A stretch of 64,000 nucleotides of DNA from JAHOYW01 sp963664605 (GTDB lineage Bacteria > Verrucomicrobiota > Lentisphaeria > Victivallales > Victivallaceae). The notes below the pieces were generated by a model that was not told where the DNA came from, did not search any database, and saw only the letters and a program-made list of their open reading frames with translations. The stretch lies in the NCBI GenBank assembly GCA_963664605.1, contig OY761536.1:1116001-1180000 (forward strand), read 5' to 3'. The translations under genes were made by a program, and so were the position numbers. Positions 51,517 through 61,310 of this stretch are shown here, piece after piece (the stretch's first letter is position 1; each line of letters starts with the position of its first letter).

Positions 51517-52527
51517 ATGTCTGCTATTGATTTATTTGTTGAAAAAGCCCGGCAGGGGGCTAAAAAATTAGTCCTGCCAGAAGGACAGGATCCGAGGGTC
51601 GTTACCGCTGCCAACATGATTATTGACAATAAAGTAGCTTCTGAAGTTATCGTAATAGGTACTGAAGCGGAAATTGCCGGGTCTTGCGCGAAAGCCAATA
51701 TAACCGAACGTAAATTCAAATGTCTTGATCATTTGACTTGTGATTTCTTCGAGGAATACGCGGAACAGTTCAAGGAAATCCGCAAGAAAAAGAATATTTC
51801 TCTTAAAGAAGCCCGTGAAGCTGTTAAAAACCGTATTTTCTTTGGTGCTTTAATGACTAGAAACAATATGGTTGACGGTCTTGTTGCCGGCAGTATTGCG
51901 TCCACCCCTGATATGCTCAGGGCGTCATTTAACTGTGTCGGTACTGCGCCTGGAATTAAAACCGGAAGCAGCTGTTTTGTAATGGATTTAGAAAAACCTA
52001 CCGAATCAGGCGATAGTGTTTTGCTGTATGCTGACTGCGGAGTGAATCCAGATCCGGATGCCGATCAGTTGGTCGATATCGCGATTGCGACTTGCAATAC
52101 TTATCGTTCGTTAATGGGGAAAACGCCTAAAGTCGCTTTTCTTTCATTTTCTACTTACGGAAGCGCGAAACACGAACTCCTCGATAAGATCGTCGAAGCA
52201 TCTGAAAAGTTTAAAGCTAAAATAGAGGCTGAGAAGCTGGACATAATCGCTGACGGTGAGCTTCAGGCTGATGCGGCGCTGGTTCCTGCGGTGGCGAAAT
52301 CAAAAGCTCCAGACAGCAAACTTGCCGGTGCGGCTAATGTCCTGATATTCCCTGACTTGAATGCTGGTAATATTGCCTACAAATTAACACAGCGTCTGGC
52401 TGGAGCTGGAGCATATGGCCCCATTTTACAAGGGCTGGCTCGTCCAATCAATGATTTGTCCCGCGGTTGTTCTGCTGAAGATATTTTCGGCGTCGCGGCA
52501 ATAACCATTTGCCAGAGCATGCTTTAA
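51517..52527 (+). CDS. pta: phosphate acetyltransferase
   Basis: 336 residues, the short (PTA_PTB) form without the N-terminal P-loop domain of E. coli Pta. KKLVLPEGQDPRVVTAA, the MTRNNMVDGLVAGS segment and ANVLIFPDLNAGNIAYKL are family hallmarks. Converts acetyl-CoA and phosphate to acetyl phosphate for AckA. The frame is open to 51466 (TTG) but GAGGAAA precedes the ATG at 51517, chosen here. Forms ackA-pta. Confidence 0.96.
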   Translation: MSAIDLFVEKARQGAKKLVLPEGQDPRVVTAANMIIDNKVASEVIVIGTEAEIAGSCAKANITERKFKCLDHLTCDFFEEYAEQFKEIRKKKNISLKEAREAVKNRIFFGALMTRNNMVDGLVAGSIASTPDMLRASFNCVGTAPGIKTGSSCFVMDLEKPTESGDSVLLYADCGVNPDPDADQLVDIAIATCNTYRSLMGKTPKVAFLSFSTYGSAKHELLDKIVEASEKFKAKIEAEKLDIIADGELQADAALVPAVAKSKAPDSKLAGAANVLIFPDLNAGNIAYKLTQRLAGAGAYGPILQGLARPINDLSRGCSAEDIFGVAAITICQSML

Positions 52528-52542
52528 AACTATTATGGGTAT

Positions 52543-52558
52543 GCCCTCCCGGGAGGGC
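52543..52558. repeat. 16-base perfect GC-rich palindrome after pta
   Basis: GCCCTCCCGGGAGGGC is a perfect palindrome, 16 bases after the pta stop. It is followed a few bases later by a second palindrome, AATCATGATT, and then an AT-rich tract. The T run is too far for a standard terminator, though the first stem could still act as one. Confidence 0.5.
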
Positions 52559-52654
52559 GTAATCATGATTATTTTTCTTATAAACTGGTTTGCACAGTTG
52601 CAAATAATATTTTATATATTATAATCTACTCATAATAATCAGGGAACAGGAAAA

Positions 52655-52750
52655 ATGATATATTCATTAAAAAACGGAAAAATAGATTCATATCAAGCTT
52701 TGATGTGCCGCTCTTTTTATAATTATCAAAAATTCCTTGCCCTTGGTTGA
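52655..52750 (+). CDS. possible 31-residue small ORF
   Basis: An ATG with AGGGAACAGG just upstream opens a 31-codon frame ending in TGA at 52750. No family is recognised. It occupies part of the 295-base gap between pta and the dehydrogenase gene, which otherwise shows only palindromes. It could be a leader peptide or chance. Confidence 0.25.
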   Translation: MIYSLKNGKIDSYQALMCRSFYNYQKFLALG

Positions 52751-52822
52751 CCCTCCTCCATTCAATTCTTATTTATCACTCTCTTTTTATACATAAGCTT
52801 TCAAGATCTATGGAGGATATTT

Positions 52823-53836
52823 ATGAAAGCAGCTATTATTGAAAAACCTGAAAAACTGGTTTTACAGGATATTCCGCAACTGCCCTCAATTGGTGATTAC
52901 CAGTGCTACTGCCGTAATCTTTTTGCTTCGGCATGTACTGGAACTGATAAAAAAATCATTCATAACAAATTACCCTGGGGATCAAATTACCCGGCGATTC
53001 TTGGACACGAAACTGTTGGTGAAGTGATTGAAACCGGATCCAAAGTAAAAAAATTCAAAATCGGTGATATTGTCCTTCGTCCGGTTTATGTCTATGCCGG
53101 TCAGAAACTTAACGGTTTCGGCAGTGAGTTCGGAGGATTTTCTGAAATTGGCATGATAAGCGATAAAGCCGCCATGCTTGCTGACGGCATGGGCCCGGAA
53201 AGCGTTTCAGCTTATGCCGATTTTCAAATGAAAATTCCAAACAGCTGGAGAAACCGTCCTGAATCCGTACTATTAATAACCATGAAAGAAACGTTTAGCT
53301 GGATCAAGGAACTTGGTCCGTTTTATGGTAAAAAAATCGGGATTATTGGAACCGGTACGGTTGGAATGTTTTATATTAAATTTGCTTCGCTTATGTTTGC
53401 TGAAAGCGTTACCGCTATTGCGCGTACTGCTTCTGGAAAAAAACGTTCTGAAGAATGTGGCGCTGATAAGTTTATCGCTTTGGAAGAACAATCAGAACCT
53501 GATGAAAAATTTGATATTCTAATTGACGCTGCTGGCATATCAACTCAGATTGACAAGTATTCAAGCTGGTTGAAACCCGGTGGAACATTTGCTTTCTACG
53601 GAGTTGACAACAGTATGGAAATTTCACTTACAGCTTTTGGTTCCGGGCTCAATTTCGCGTTCCATTCCCCGGTTGAGGCTGATCCATTGATTCATCATAC
53701 TTGTATTGCTATGGTCGATAAAGGAATCATTGACTTGAAACAATTCCATTCTTCCGTGATGCCCTTTGACAATATAGTTGAGGCATTTGCAATGATTGAG
53801 AAGAAAAAGGAATTCAAACCGATATTTAAATTTTAA
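52823..53836 (+). CDS. zinc-type alcohol/sugar dehydrogenase (MDR superfamily)
   Basis: 337 residues. The medium-chain dehydrogenase pattern: catalytic-zinc Cys in ACTGTD, GHETVGEVIETG with the conserved Glu, and the GIIGTGTVGMFYIK Rossmann motif (near 170). The structural-zinc cysteine lobe (four Cys near residue 95) is absent: the region reads RPVYVYAGQKLN. Substrate unknown, perhaps sugar or sugar-alcohol. It forms a pair with the aldo/keto reductase 16 bases downstream. Confidence 0.85.
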   Translation: MKAAIIEKPEKLVLQDIPQLPSIGDYQCYCRNLFASACTGTDKKIIHNKLPWGSNYPAILGHETVGEVIETGSKVKKFKIGDIVLRPVYVYAGQKLNGFGSEFGGFSEIGMISDKAAMLADGMGPESVSAYADFQMKIPNSWRNRPESVLLITMKETFSWIKELGPFYGKKIGIIGTGTVGMFYIKFASLMFAESVTAIARTASGKKRSEECGADKFIALEEQSEPDEKFDILIDAAGISTQIDKYSSWLKPGGTFAFYGVDNSMEISLTAFGSGLNFAFHSPVEADPLIHHTCIAMVDKGIIDLKQFHSSVMPFDNIVEAFAMIEKKKEFKPIFKF

Positions 53837-53852
53837 AGCAGGATAATATATT

Positions 53853-54827
53853 ATGTTAAAGAAACGTATACTTGGACGTACAGGGCTGGAGGTTTCGGAA
53901 TTAGCGTTGGGCGGTTTATTTATCAGTTCATATGGCGCGGACCGCGATACAGCAGACCAGATTATCAGGCGTGCCTGGGAGTTGGGAATCAATTATATTG
54001 ATACAGCTCCAGGATATCTTGACAGTGAATCTGTTTTGGGAGAAACTCTTTCAAAATTTGACGCTGAATTTATCATCAGTACTAAAATAGGCTATAAACC
54101 AGAGCCTTTTGAGGCGCAAAATAAAGAGTTTTTACAAAACGCTTTAAAGCAGAGTTTCAAAAATCTCAAACGGAATTATGTAGATATTTTGATGATCCAT
54201 GAACCGGACCGTTATGATGATGAAAATTTTATAGACTGGTGGACTGATAAAGACAGATACGAAGGCCCGGTAATGGACATTCTCAGACAATCCAAAGATG
54301 AAGGAAAAACCAGATTCTTTGGGCTTGGTGGAACAACTGCTTATGAACTGCCGCATATCGTTGATACCGGAAATTTTGATGTTGTTTTAAGTGCTTTTCA
54401 ATATAATATGGTCTGGCGTGAAGCTGAACAGGCTTTACTTCCTGCGGTCATAGCTCAAAACGCGGGACTGGTTTGTGGTTCGCCCCTGCATCAGGGAGCT
54501 TTGGCGGCTGTCTATGAGAATGATGTTGTAAAAAATCCTCCGCACTGGCTGAGTCCGCCGCGCCGGAAACAATTTATCAGGCTTTATACTCTGGTTGGCG
54601 ACCTGAAAATGACGATGCCTGAACTTGCAACCAGATTTCTTTTATCGAACCCGAAAGTCAGTACTGTATTGTCCGGGGTCAGAAATGTTGCTGAACTTGA
54701 GAGCAATGTTGAATCGGCGTTAAAAGGGCCGTTGCCGGAGGATGTCATAGCTGAAATAAATGATATCGCGGCTATGGTTCCGTTCCGCCCCTACCTTGAA
54801 CCGCTGGCTCCGCCTTTCAAAAGCTAA
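53853..54827 (+). CDS. aldo/keto reductase
   Basis: 324 residues, AKR superfamily barrel. The tetrad is partly visible: D in YIDTAPGYLDSE, K in ISTKIG and H in LMIHEPDRYDDEN. LGLGG-type and SGVRNVAELESNVE near the C-terminus resemble the L-fucose or D-threo-aldose dehydrogenase type of AKR. It follows the MDR dehydrogenase and both may act on a sugar. It overlaps the convergent O-antigen-ligase-like gene by 4 bases. Confidence 0.88.
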   Translation: MLKKRILGRTGLEVSELALGGLFISSYGADRDTADQIIRRAWELGINYIDTAPGYLDSESVLGETLSKFDAEFIISTKIGYKPEPFEAQNKEFLQNALKQSFKNLKRNYVDILMIHEPDRYDDENFIDWWTDKDRYEGPVMDILRQSKDEGKTRFFGLGGTTAYELPHIVDTGNFDVVLSAFQYNMVWREAEQALLPAVIAQNAGLVCGSPLHQGALAAVYENDVVKNPPHWLSPPRRKQFIRLYTLVGDLKMTMPELATRFLLSNPKVSTVLSGVRNVAELESNVESALKGPLPEDVIAEINDIAAMVPFRPYLEPLAPPFKS

Positions 54828-56623
54828 TCGTTTCCCGGAAGTATTTTATATTTAGGGTGATTCGGGAAAAGTCCGTGGGCTTTTCGCAGGTTTTTTTCTG
54901 CTTCTTCGCTGCGCCCCTGTAGTTTCTGTATTGAATATAAACGGAAATACCAGGCGGCGCAGTCAGGAGCTGATTTCAGAGCTTTTTTGTATAGATTTTC
55001 AGCCTGTTCAAGACGTCCGGTTCCCATATAGAACGCTCCAGCGGTGCTATATGGAAATGGAGAATAAGGACGTGCTTTGACTGCCGCTTCGAATTTCTGA
55101 TAAACGTTTTCCGGGCTGGTCATTAATATTTCTTCCGGAGTTTTTCCACGTAAATTACAGGCTTCTGTGAGTCTGGAATAAACATATTCTGAACAGAGCA
55201 AATGCCAGCCGCCGCCTATTGCGACTGTTGCTGTGAGTAAAGCAATGATGCAGGCGGCGGTTCGTTGCGGCAATTTCGAGTTTTCATTTTTATCTTCTGG
55301 TGAGATTGACAGCATCAAGCCTATTGCTGATGCGGTTGCAATATTTGCCGGGATCTGTAAGTTTATATCCATCATTGAATGAAATAAAAATGCGGTAAAA
55401 CCAAAAAGGAGTGCGACGTCTTCCCGCATATATTCATGTTTGGAAATCAGTAAACGTACCTTTTTAGCTCCCAGCCAAAACGGATAAAATAATGCTCCTA
55501 TAGAAACCAGCAAAGCTGATATTCCGGCTTGCCCGCCAAGTGCCAGAAAGAGGTTGTGAGGGGTGTGCGGAGCCTCAGCTGACTGGGTTGCTTTGATTTT
55601 CATATAGTCATAAAAGAAATCCCCCCAGCCCGTTCCGGTGAAGGGATGCTTGAATAATAACTTCAGAGATACCCATATATAGTCAACACGAACCTGCATT
55701 GAGGCAAAGCCGCGGCCGAATTTATAGATGTATACAGCTCCGGCAATAATTACTAAAGGAGCCGCAATAATAATCGTCCAGCGCAGCCATTTTTTTACCG
55801 GGAAAAATAAAATAAATGTTCCGGCGGCTAAAAGCAGTGATAAGAATGCGCCGCGCGCCCTGGTCTCAAAGAAAATGAAAAATAAACAGACGGCAGCTAT
55901 AGGTATGAAAATTAAGCGCGCGATTTTGGGCGGTTCCACTTTTGCGCAAAGATTCCATAAACATACAATACATAAAGGCGCGGTCAGGAGCAGATATCCA
56001 GCCAGAGAGTTACTGCTGGTAAAAGGTGCGTTAAGCCGGTTATCAAAAATTTTAGCTCTCAGAACATCATTGCCGATGATTCCGGAGTTCTTCTGTTTAG
56101 AGACAAATTCCTGCATTTCTTTGAAGCCTACAAAGTACTGTTCGAGCCCGAAATATACTGTTACGATTAACCCGGCAAGGATTGAAGCTGTAAGCAGCAT
56201 TCTGGCTTTAGGAACATTTTTCAGGAACAGATAAAGCGTTATGACATATGCTGCCAGTCCGAAGATATGTGTGATTTCCATAATAACGAAATCCCAGACA
56301 TTAGCGTTGACCGTTCCCAGCAGGGAGGTGAATGCCAAAAGAACCCAGAGAGAAGCGGCAAGCAGGCTTTTATCTTTGGCAAATGAAATTGTCTTGAACG
56401 GGAAGGCGATTAAGGCGAGTACCAGTAGAATTCCGGAAATAAACGGGAAGATGAATACCGGCCAGGTGATTATCAGATATGCCGCCAGTTGGTCCGTAAA
56501 CAGACTGGTAGCTTCAGGAACGCCGACAATGCCGCCGAGTTTTAAGGGGAGTATGAAAGTGAAAAGCATGATCATGCCAATCACAAATTTCTTGAAATAT
56601 GAATATATTTTATTTTCCGGCAT
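54824..56623 (-). CDS. O-antigen ligase/polymerase-like membrane protein with TPR tail
   Basis: 599 residues. About eleven to thirteen transmembrane helices (residues 1-450) with a central O-antigen ligase (Wzy_C) type periplasmic loop: GTGWGDFFYDYMKIK and SAEAPHTPHNLFLALGGQAG. The last 100 residues are two TPR-like repeats (YSTAGAFYMGTGRLEQAENLYKKAL region). It would ligate or polymerise surface polysaccharide outside the inner membrane. Last gene of the degT-msbA-murC operon, with its start 3 bases after murC. Confidence 0.85.
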   Translation of the reverse strand: MPENKIYSYFKKFVIGMIMLFTFILPLKLGGIVGVPEATSLFTDQLAAYLIITWPVFIFPFISGILLVLALIAFPFKTISFAKDKSLLAASLWVLLAFTSLLGTVNANVWDFVIMEITHIFGLAAYVITLYLFLKNVPKARMLLTASILAGLIVTVYFGLEQYFVGFKEMQEFVSKQKNSGIIGNDVLRAKIFDNRLNAPFTSSNSLAGYLLLTAPLCIVCLWNLCAKVEPPKIARLIFIPIAAVCLFFIFFETRARGAFLSLLLAAGTFILFFPVKKWLRWTIIIAAPLVIIAGAVYIYKFGRGFASMQVRVDYIWVSLKLLFKHPFTGTGWGDFFYDYMKIKATQSAEAPHTPHNLFLALGGQAGISALLVSIGALFYPFWLGAKKVRLLISKHEYMREDVALLFGFTAFLFHSMMDINLQIPANIATASAIGLMLSISPEDKNENSKLPQRTAACIIALLTATVAIGGGWHLLCSEYVYSRLTEACNLRGKTPEEILMTSPENVYQKFEAAVKARPYSPFPYSTAGAFYMGTGRLEQAENLYKKALKSAPDCAAWYFRLYSIQKLQGRSEEAEKNLRKAHGLFPNHPKYKILPGND

Positions 56624-56626
56624 ATT

Positions 56627-57922
56627 TTATCTCCCTTGTGATAAATGCGATTTCAGTTCAGGAATAAGTTTTTCAATATCACCTGCGCCTAATACCGCAA
56701 TCAATAATTTTTCAGGACGGTCACGCAAAATAACAGCGGGCATTTCTTCCCAGTCCAAATTCAGGTTTACGGCTTTACCGCCTGTTTTTTTCGCGAGGGT
56801 TTGCGAATTGATTTTGCCATGTTCTGTCCATGCCGCGAATACAGGAGCAATGAAAACAGAATCGGCGAGAGCCAGTTCCTGTGCGAATGCATCAATATAT
56901 TTTGCAAGCCTGGCATAACGGTGCGGTTGGAAAACCACTCTCAAATGGTGTTGCGGATAGTTTTCCCGTAATAATTCAAGCGAACGTGCCACTTCGGTAG
57001 GATGATGTGCGTAATCCTCAATCATGGTGGTTCCAGATGAATCGAAGTGAACTGTCATACGCCTTGCTACTCCCGGGAAACTGTTCACCGCATCTACTGC
57101 CGCGTCAGAAGCAATACCGAGTTCTTGAGCAGTTCTGCAGGCAAGCGCTGCATTGATTTTCATAAAGCCGTTAAATTTTACAGACTGGTATTTTACCAAA
57201 TCATTTGGATCAAGGGCACAGGCTTTAGGATGGGTGTTAAAAAGTTTGGCGGAGTTCCTGTCGCTAAAATAAATTAAATTTTGTGACTGCCGGGCAAAAC
57301 GGGAGAAATTTTCCATCAGGGCTTCAGTTCCGCCGACGCTCCAGCTGTGATCATCCTCAAGATTGCAGACCAGACCGATAAACGGTGAGATCATAGCGTT
57401 GGAGCCGTCGCTTTCGTCAACCTCCGTAATAAATATATCGCTGTCGGCGCTTGCTGCTTCGGGAAAATTATTCACTTTGCCGCCGATAAGATAGGTGCAC
57501 GGTACTTTGCATTGCCGCAGAATCCATACGAGCATCGCGGTAATTGTGGTTTTGCCATGCGAGCCGCTTATCGCGACAGTACGCGGATAGCAAGAACTTA
57601 GTTTTGCCAGGAAATCACCGCGGCGCAGACAAGGGATATTGAATTTTTTGGCCTGGAGCAGTTCCGGGTTGTCAGCGGCGGCGGCAGATGAATACACCAC
57701 TAATTGGGTATCAGGTTGAAGGTTTTCCGCAGAATGTCCCTGAAAGATTAATGCTCCATGTTTCTGCAAAGCTTTTGTTTTGGCATTTAAACATAAATCC
57801 GAACCACTAACAGAATATCCGAGTTGAAGCATTATTTCCGCAAGGGGAGCAGTGCCGGCGCCGCCTGTCCCGACAAAATGAATACGCTTCAAATCAGCAA
57901 GAATCTCCCTGGCAATAGTCAT
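56627..57922 (-). CDS. murC: UDP-N-acetylmuramate--L-alanine ligase
   Basis: 431 residues. Adds L-Ala to UDP-MurNAc in peptidoglycan synthesis. HFVGTGGAGTAPLAEIM is the N-terminal UMAG-binding motif, AISGSHGKTTITAMLV the ATP P-loop (near 115-130), and DYAHHPTEVARSLELLR and FQPHRYARL identify MurC. A few tens of residues shorter than E. coli MurC (491), in line with many other bacteria. Between msbA-like and the O-antigen-ligase-like gene in a tight operon. The rest of the mur cluster is absent here. Confidence 0.95.
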   Translation of the reverse strand: MTIAREILADLKRIHFVGTGGAGTAPLAEIMLQLGYSVSGSDLCLNAKTKALQKHGALIFQGHSAENLQPDTQLVVYSSAAAADNPELLQAKKFNIPCLRRGDFLAKLSSCYPRTVAISGSHGKTTITAMLVWILRQCKVPCTYLIGGKVNNFPEAASADSDIFITEVDESDGSNAMISPFIGLVCNLEDDHSWSVGGTEALMENFSRFARQSQNLIYFSDRNSAKLFNTHPKACALDPNDLVKYQSVKFNGFMKINAALACRTAQELGIASDAAVDAVNSFPGVARRMTVHFDSSGTTMIEDYAHHPTEVARSLELLRENYPQHHLRVVFQPHRYARLAKYIDAFAQELALADSVFIAPVFAAWTEHGKINSQTLAKKTGGKAVNLNLDWEEMPAVILRDRPEKLLIAVLGAGDIEKLIPELKSHLSQGR

Positions 57923-57928
57923 TTGGAT

Positions 57929-59986
57929 TTAATATTGGGTTTTGAATTGTGTTTCGTATAATTCCTTATAGATTCCGCCTGCCGCAAGTAATTCGTCATG
58001 AGTACCATGTTCGGCAATATTTCCGTGTTTCAGGACAATAATTTTATTAGCATGCTGAATCGTGCTGAGACGGTGCGCAATAGCGAAAACTGTACGGTTT
58101 TCCATCGCATGGTTGAGGGCTTCCTGAACTAGTCGTTCAGTAACTGTATCAAGCGCACTGGTGGCTTCGTCAAGAATCAGGATTGGTGGATTCTTAAGGA
58201 TTGCGCGTGCAATGGCGATACGCTGTTTTTCTCCGCCGGATAGCTTTGAACCTTTTTCCCCGACTTCTGTCTGATAACCTTCAGGATGGCGTCCGTCAGT
58301 AATAAATTTGTGGGCATTTGCCTTTATTGCGGCTTCTTCAATTTCTTTTGCGCTTGCGTTGTATGTACCGTAAGCGATATTATCGGCAATGGTTTCGTTG
58401 AAAAGTATAGGGTCTTGAGTAACTATGCCAATATTTTCGCGAAGCGACTTTATTGTCATATCGCGGACATCGATGCCGTCAATCGTTACGGAGCCGGAGT
58501 TGACGTCATAAAAACGCGCGATCAGACTGGCTATAGTGGTTTTTCCTGAACCGGTTTCTCCGACTACGGCGACTATTGAACCTTTTGGTATTTTGAAATT
58601 AATATCATCAAGTATTTTCTGGTCATCATAAGCAAAACTTACATCATTGAATGATATTTCCTTCTCAAATTTTTTAAGCTCAACGGCATCCTTTTTTTCT
58701 GTAAGCCCTGTATCGGTGTCGATCAAATCGAAATAACGGTCAGCGGCGGCCATGCTTCGCTGGAGGTAAGTAGTGACTTTAGCCAGGCTTTTGATCGGCC
58801 GGTATGCCAGGACCGCGGGAGCCATCAAAGCAATAAGCATAGTGAAGCTGACATCTTTACTGTAGGAATAAAGCAGGAATGACAGAGCTGCTATAATAGT
58901 TATGATCTCCATTAACGGGCTCATTAACAGTTGGAACTTCAGGGCTTTGATGACTGTGCGGAAGTATTTACGGTTGATTTTATAAAAGCGCTTGCTCTCA
59001 ATGTTTTCCGTGTTATAGGCTTTGACAATCATAATTCCAGTAAAAACTTCGTGCATCCTGGAAATTACTTCAGCGATAACGTGAAGGGATGATTTATAAA
59101 TATGTCTGATTTTACGTCCCAGTATTGCTACCGGTATCGCAATCAGCGGAGTTCCTATCAAGAGTATGAGAAGGAGGACGAAGTTACTATTGCCCCGCAT
59201 GCTTAAAACAAAGATTGCCACAAGGCATGAAAGAATTTCAATCGGGCAGCGGGTGGCGTCCGCGATAACATTGGCGACCGAGGTTTCAATAGTGGAAGTA
59301 TCATTGGTGCAGCGGCTGATTAAATGACCGACATCCATTTTTCCATAATATTTGAGTGATTGCCCGAGGAGTTTGTTAAAAGCTTCATTACGCAGGTCGG
59401 CTATAACCTTCGCGCCTACCCAGCGGGTGTAATAGCGGTTAGCGTAGGTGGCAAGATTTTTAATAACCCATCCGAGAATAAAAGCAAAAACATAAATAGC
59501 CAGGAATTGCCATGCCATTCGTCCGGTCGGGGTGCAGACTGGAATTGTAAATTCCACCGGCCAACTGATAATTATTTCACGTTTGCCTTTTACTCTTAAA
59601 GGTAAAGAAAATTTTTCCGCAAAGTTTCCCAGTTTTTTCAAAGACGCAGTCAGTTTAGGATCGGGATCGGCAGGATTTAATATACTTTCGATCTTTTCCA
59701 TTTTTTCCCTGCGCGAAAGCTTTACTCCTTTTTCATTTTCAATGCTGTCAACGATCTGTTCTGTTTTTTTACTTATATTGATTGTCCGGCTTCCTGAACC
59801 GACGGGTTGTTCAACAGCATTGAGCAGTTCTGGTATAAGCATTATACTGGCGAATAATGAACCGCCTACCAGGAAACCAGCCACGACTCCAAGGGTCATA
59901 CGGAACCAATAAGGTTTGGTGTAGCCTAAGAGTCTGAGATAGCTTTGTCTTTTAAAAACTTGTTCTTTTTCGCGTTTTCTACTCAT
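57929..59986 (-). CDS. MsbA-like lipid ABC exporter
   Basis: 685 residues. Transmembrane half (about 1-400) and ATPase half with Walker A GETGSGKTT, the signature LSGGEKQRIAIARAI, Walker B ILILDEATSALD and H-loop AIAHRLST. Homologous to MsbA (lipid A flippase) and related exporters. About 100 extra residues lie between TM1 and TM2 (roughly 58-158), a periplasmic insertion not found in E. coli MsbA. The operon order with murC and wzy-like fits an envelope role; other substrates are possible. Confidence 0.88.
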   Translation of the reverse strand: MSRKREKEQVFKRQSYLRLLGYTKPYWFRMTLGVVAGFLVGGSLFASIMLIPELLNAVEQPVGSGSRTINISKKTEQIVDSIENEKGVKLSRREKMEKIESILNPADPDPKLTASLKKLGNFAEKFSLPLRVKGKREIIISWPVEFTIPVCTPTGRMAWQFLAIYVFAFILGWVIKNLATYANRYYTRWVGAKVIADLRNEAFNKLLGQSLKYYGKMDVGHLISRCTNDTSTIETSVANVIADATRCPIEILSCLVAIFVLSMRGNSNFVLLLILLIGTPLIAIPVAILGRKIRHIYKSSLHVIAEVISRMHEVFTGIMIVKAYNTENIESKRFYKINRKYFRTVIKALKFQLLMSPLMEIITIIAALSFLLYSYSKDVSFTMLIALMAPAVLAYRPIKSLAKVTTYLQRSMAAADRYFDLIDTDTGLTEKKDAVELKKFEKEISFNDVSFAYDDQKILDDINFKIPKGSIVAVVGETGSGKTTIASLIARFYDVNSGSVTIDGIDVRDMTIKSLRENIGIVTQDPILFNETIADNIAYGTYNASAKEIEEAAIKANAHKFITDGRHPEGYQTEVGEKGSKLSGGEKQRIAIARAILKNPPILILDEATSALDTVTERLVQEALNHAMENRTVFAIAHRLSTIQHANKIIVLKHGNIAEHGTHDELLAAGGIYKELYETQFKTQY

Positions 59987-59989
59987 TAA

Positions 59990-61114
59990 TTAGCCGCACA
60001 GAATTTTTTCAATTGTTTCAACCACAAACTGACGTTGTTCAGAAGTTGATTCAGGGAAGATAGGCAGTGCCAGAATATCTTTGGAAGTCTTTTCGCTTAT
60101 TGGCATATCGCCTTCTTTACAGCCCAGGTACTTGAAGCATTCCTGTAAATGCAATGATAAAGGATAATAGATACCGCATCCGACTCCGGTTTCCCGCAGT
60201 TTGGCACAAAGTTCGTCGCGTTTACCGTCGGCTACGAGAATACTGTATTGATTGTAAATATGTCTGTTTGCATAATCCGCAACCATTGGCACTTTGATTT
60301 TATCTCCGAGTTTTGAGGCAGCGAAAAGAGTGTTATATTCAGCGGCATTGGCTTTGCGCGCGTTGCTCCATGTATCGAGTTCACGCAGTTTTATAGAGAG
60401 TACCCCCGCCTGCAAGGCGTCAAGACGAAAGTTTCCGCCTATGTAATTATGAACATAAGTGGAACCTTGTCCGTGGTTACGAAAGATCTTCAAAAGTTCA
60501 GCTTTCTTTTCATCGTTTGTGGTAACAATCCCGCCGTCTCCGAAACAGCCTAAATTTTTAGTAGGATAGAATGAAAAGCAACCGTAATCGCCCATGCTTC
60601 CGGCGCGTTGGCCTTTAAATTCCGCTCCGATAGATTGACAGGCGTCTTCGATGACAATGAGATCATGTTTTTCAGCAATAGCATTGATTGCATCCATATC
60701 ACAGCATTGGCCGAAAAGATGAACCGGAATGATCGCTTTGGTTTTTGAAGTGATTTTTTCTTCAATTTTGTCAGGATCAATATTGAAAGTGCCGGGATCA
60801 ATGTCAACAAATACCGGAGTTGCTCCAACGCGGGATATCGCTCCGACTGTGGCGAAAAAAGTAAACGGCGTGGTGATGACTTCATCTCCTGCGCCAATAC
60901 CTTCGACCATAAGTGCAATAATCAATGCGTCAGAACCGGAAGTTACGCCGCAGGCAAATTTTGAACCGCAGTATTCGGATATTTCATCTTCGAGTTTCTG
61001 GACTTTACTTCCAAGTACAAACTGCTGTGAATCACAAATATCGCTGATTTCTTTCAAAATTTCTTCTTTCAGCCCCTGATATTGTTTTTTGAAATCAAGT
61101 AATGGCACCTGCAT
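59990..61114 (-). CDS. DegT/DnrJ/EryC1 family sugar aminotransferase
   Basis: 374 residues, PLP-dependent fold type I. SFYPTKNLGCFGDGGIV contains the Schiff-base Lys, ACGVTSGSDALIIAL the PLP-phosphate region, and LIVIEDACQSIGAEFKG the conserved Asp. Makes an amino sugar nucleotide (like WecE/VioA types) for surface polysaccharide. The frame extends to 61129, but GGGAG lies 8 bases before the ATG at 61114, chosen here. First gene of the degT-msbA-murC-wzy run. Confidence 0.9.
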   Translation of the reverse strand: MQVPLLDFKKQYQGLKEEILKEISDICDSQQFVLGSKVQKLEDEISEYCGSKFACGVTSGSDALIIALMVEGIGAGDEVITTPFTFFATVGAISRVGATPVFVDIDPGTFNIDPDKIEEKITSKTKAIIPVHLFGQCCDMDAINAIAEKHDLIVIEDACQSIGAEFKGQRAGSMGDYGCFSFYPTKNLGCFGDGGIVTTNDEKKAELLKIFRNHGQGSTYVHNYIGGNFRLDALQAGVLSIKLRELDTWSNARKANAAEYNTLFAASKLGDKIKVPMVADYANRHIYNQYSILVADGKRDELCAKLRETGVGCGIYYPLSLHLQECFKYLGCKEGDMPISEKTSKDILALPIFPESTSEQRQFVVETIEKILCG

Positions 61115-61310
61115 GGTTACTGCTCCCATCTTATTAAAAATATTGATTTATAAATATAGTAAAACTAAGCATCATAAGATAACCCGTTTTGCCGCTTATG
61201 TCATGTTAAATAGATATTTTTTTATGATATTTGTTGGTTCAGTACAGTGAATTGTATAAAAAAGCCTTAATCATGCTATATTAAAAGTGAATTTTTAATG
61301 GAGATATCCT

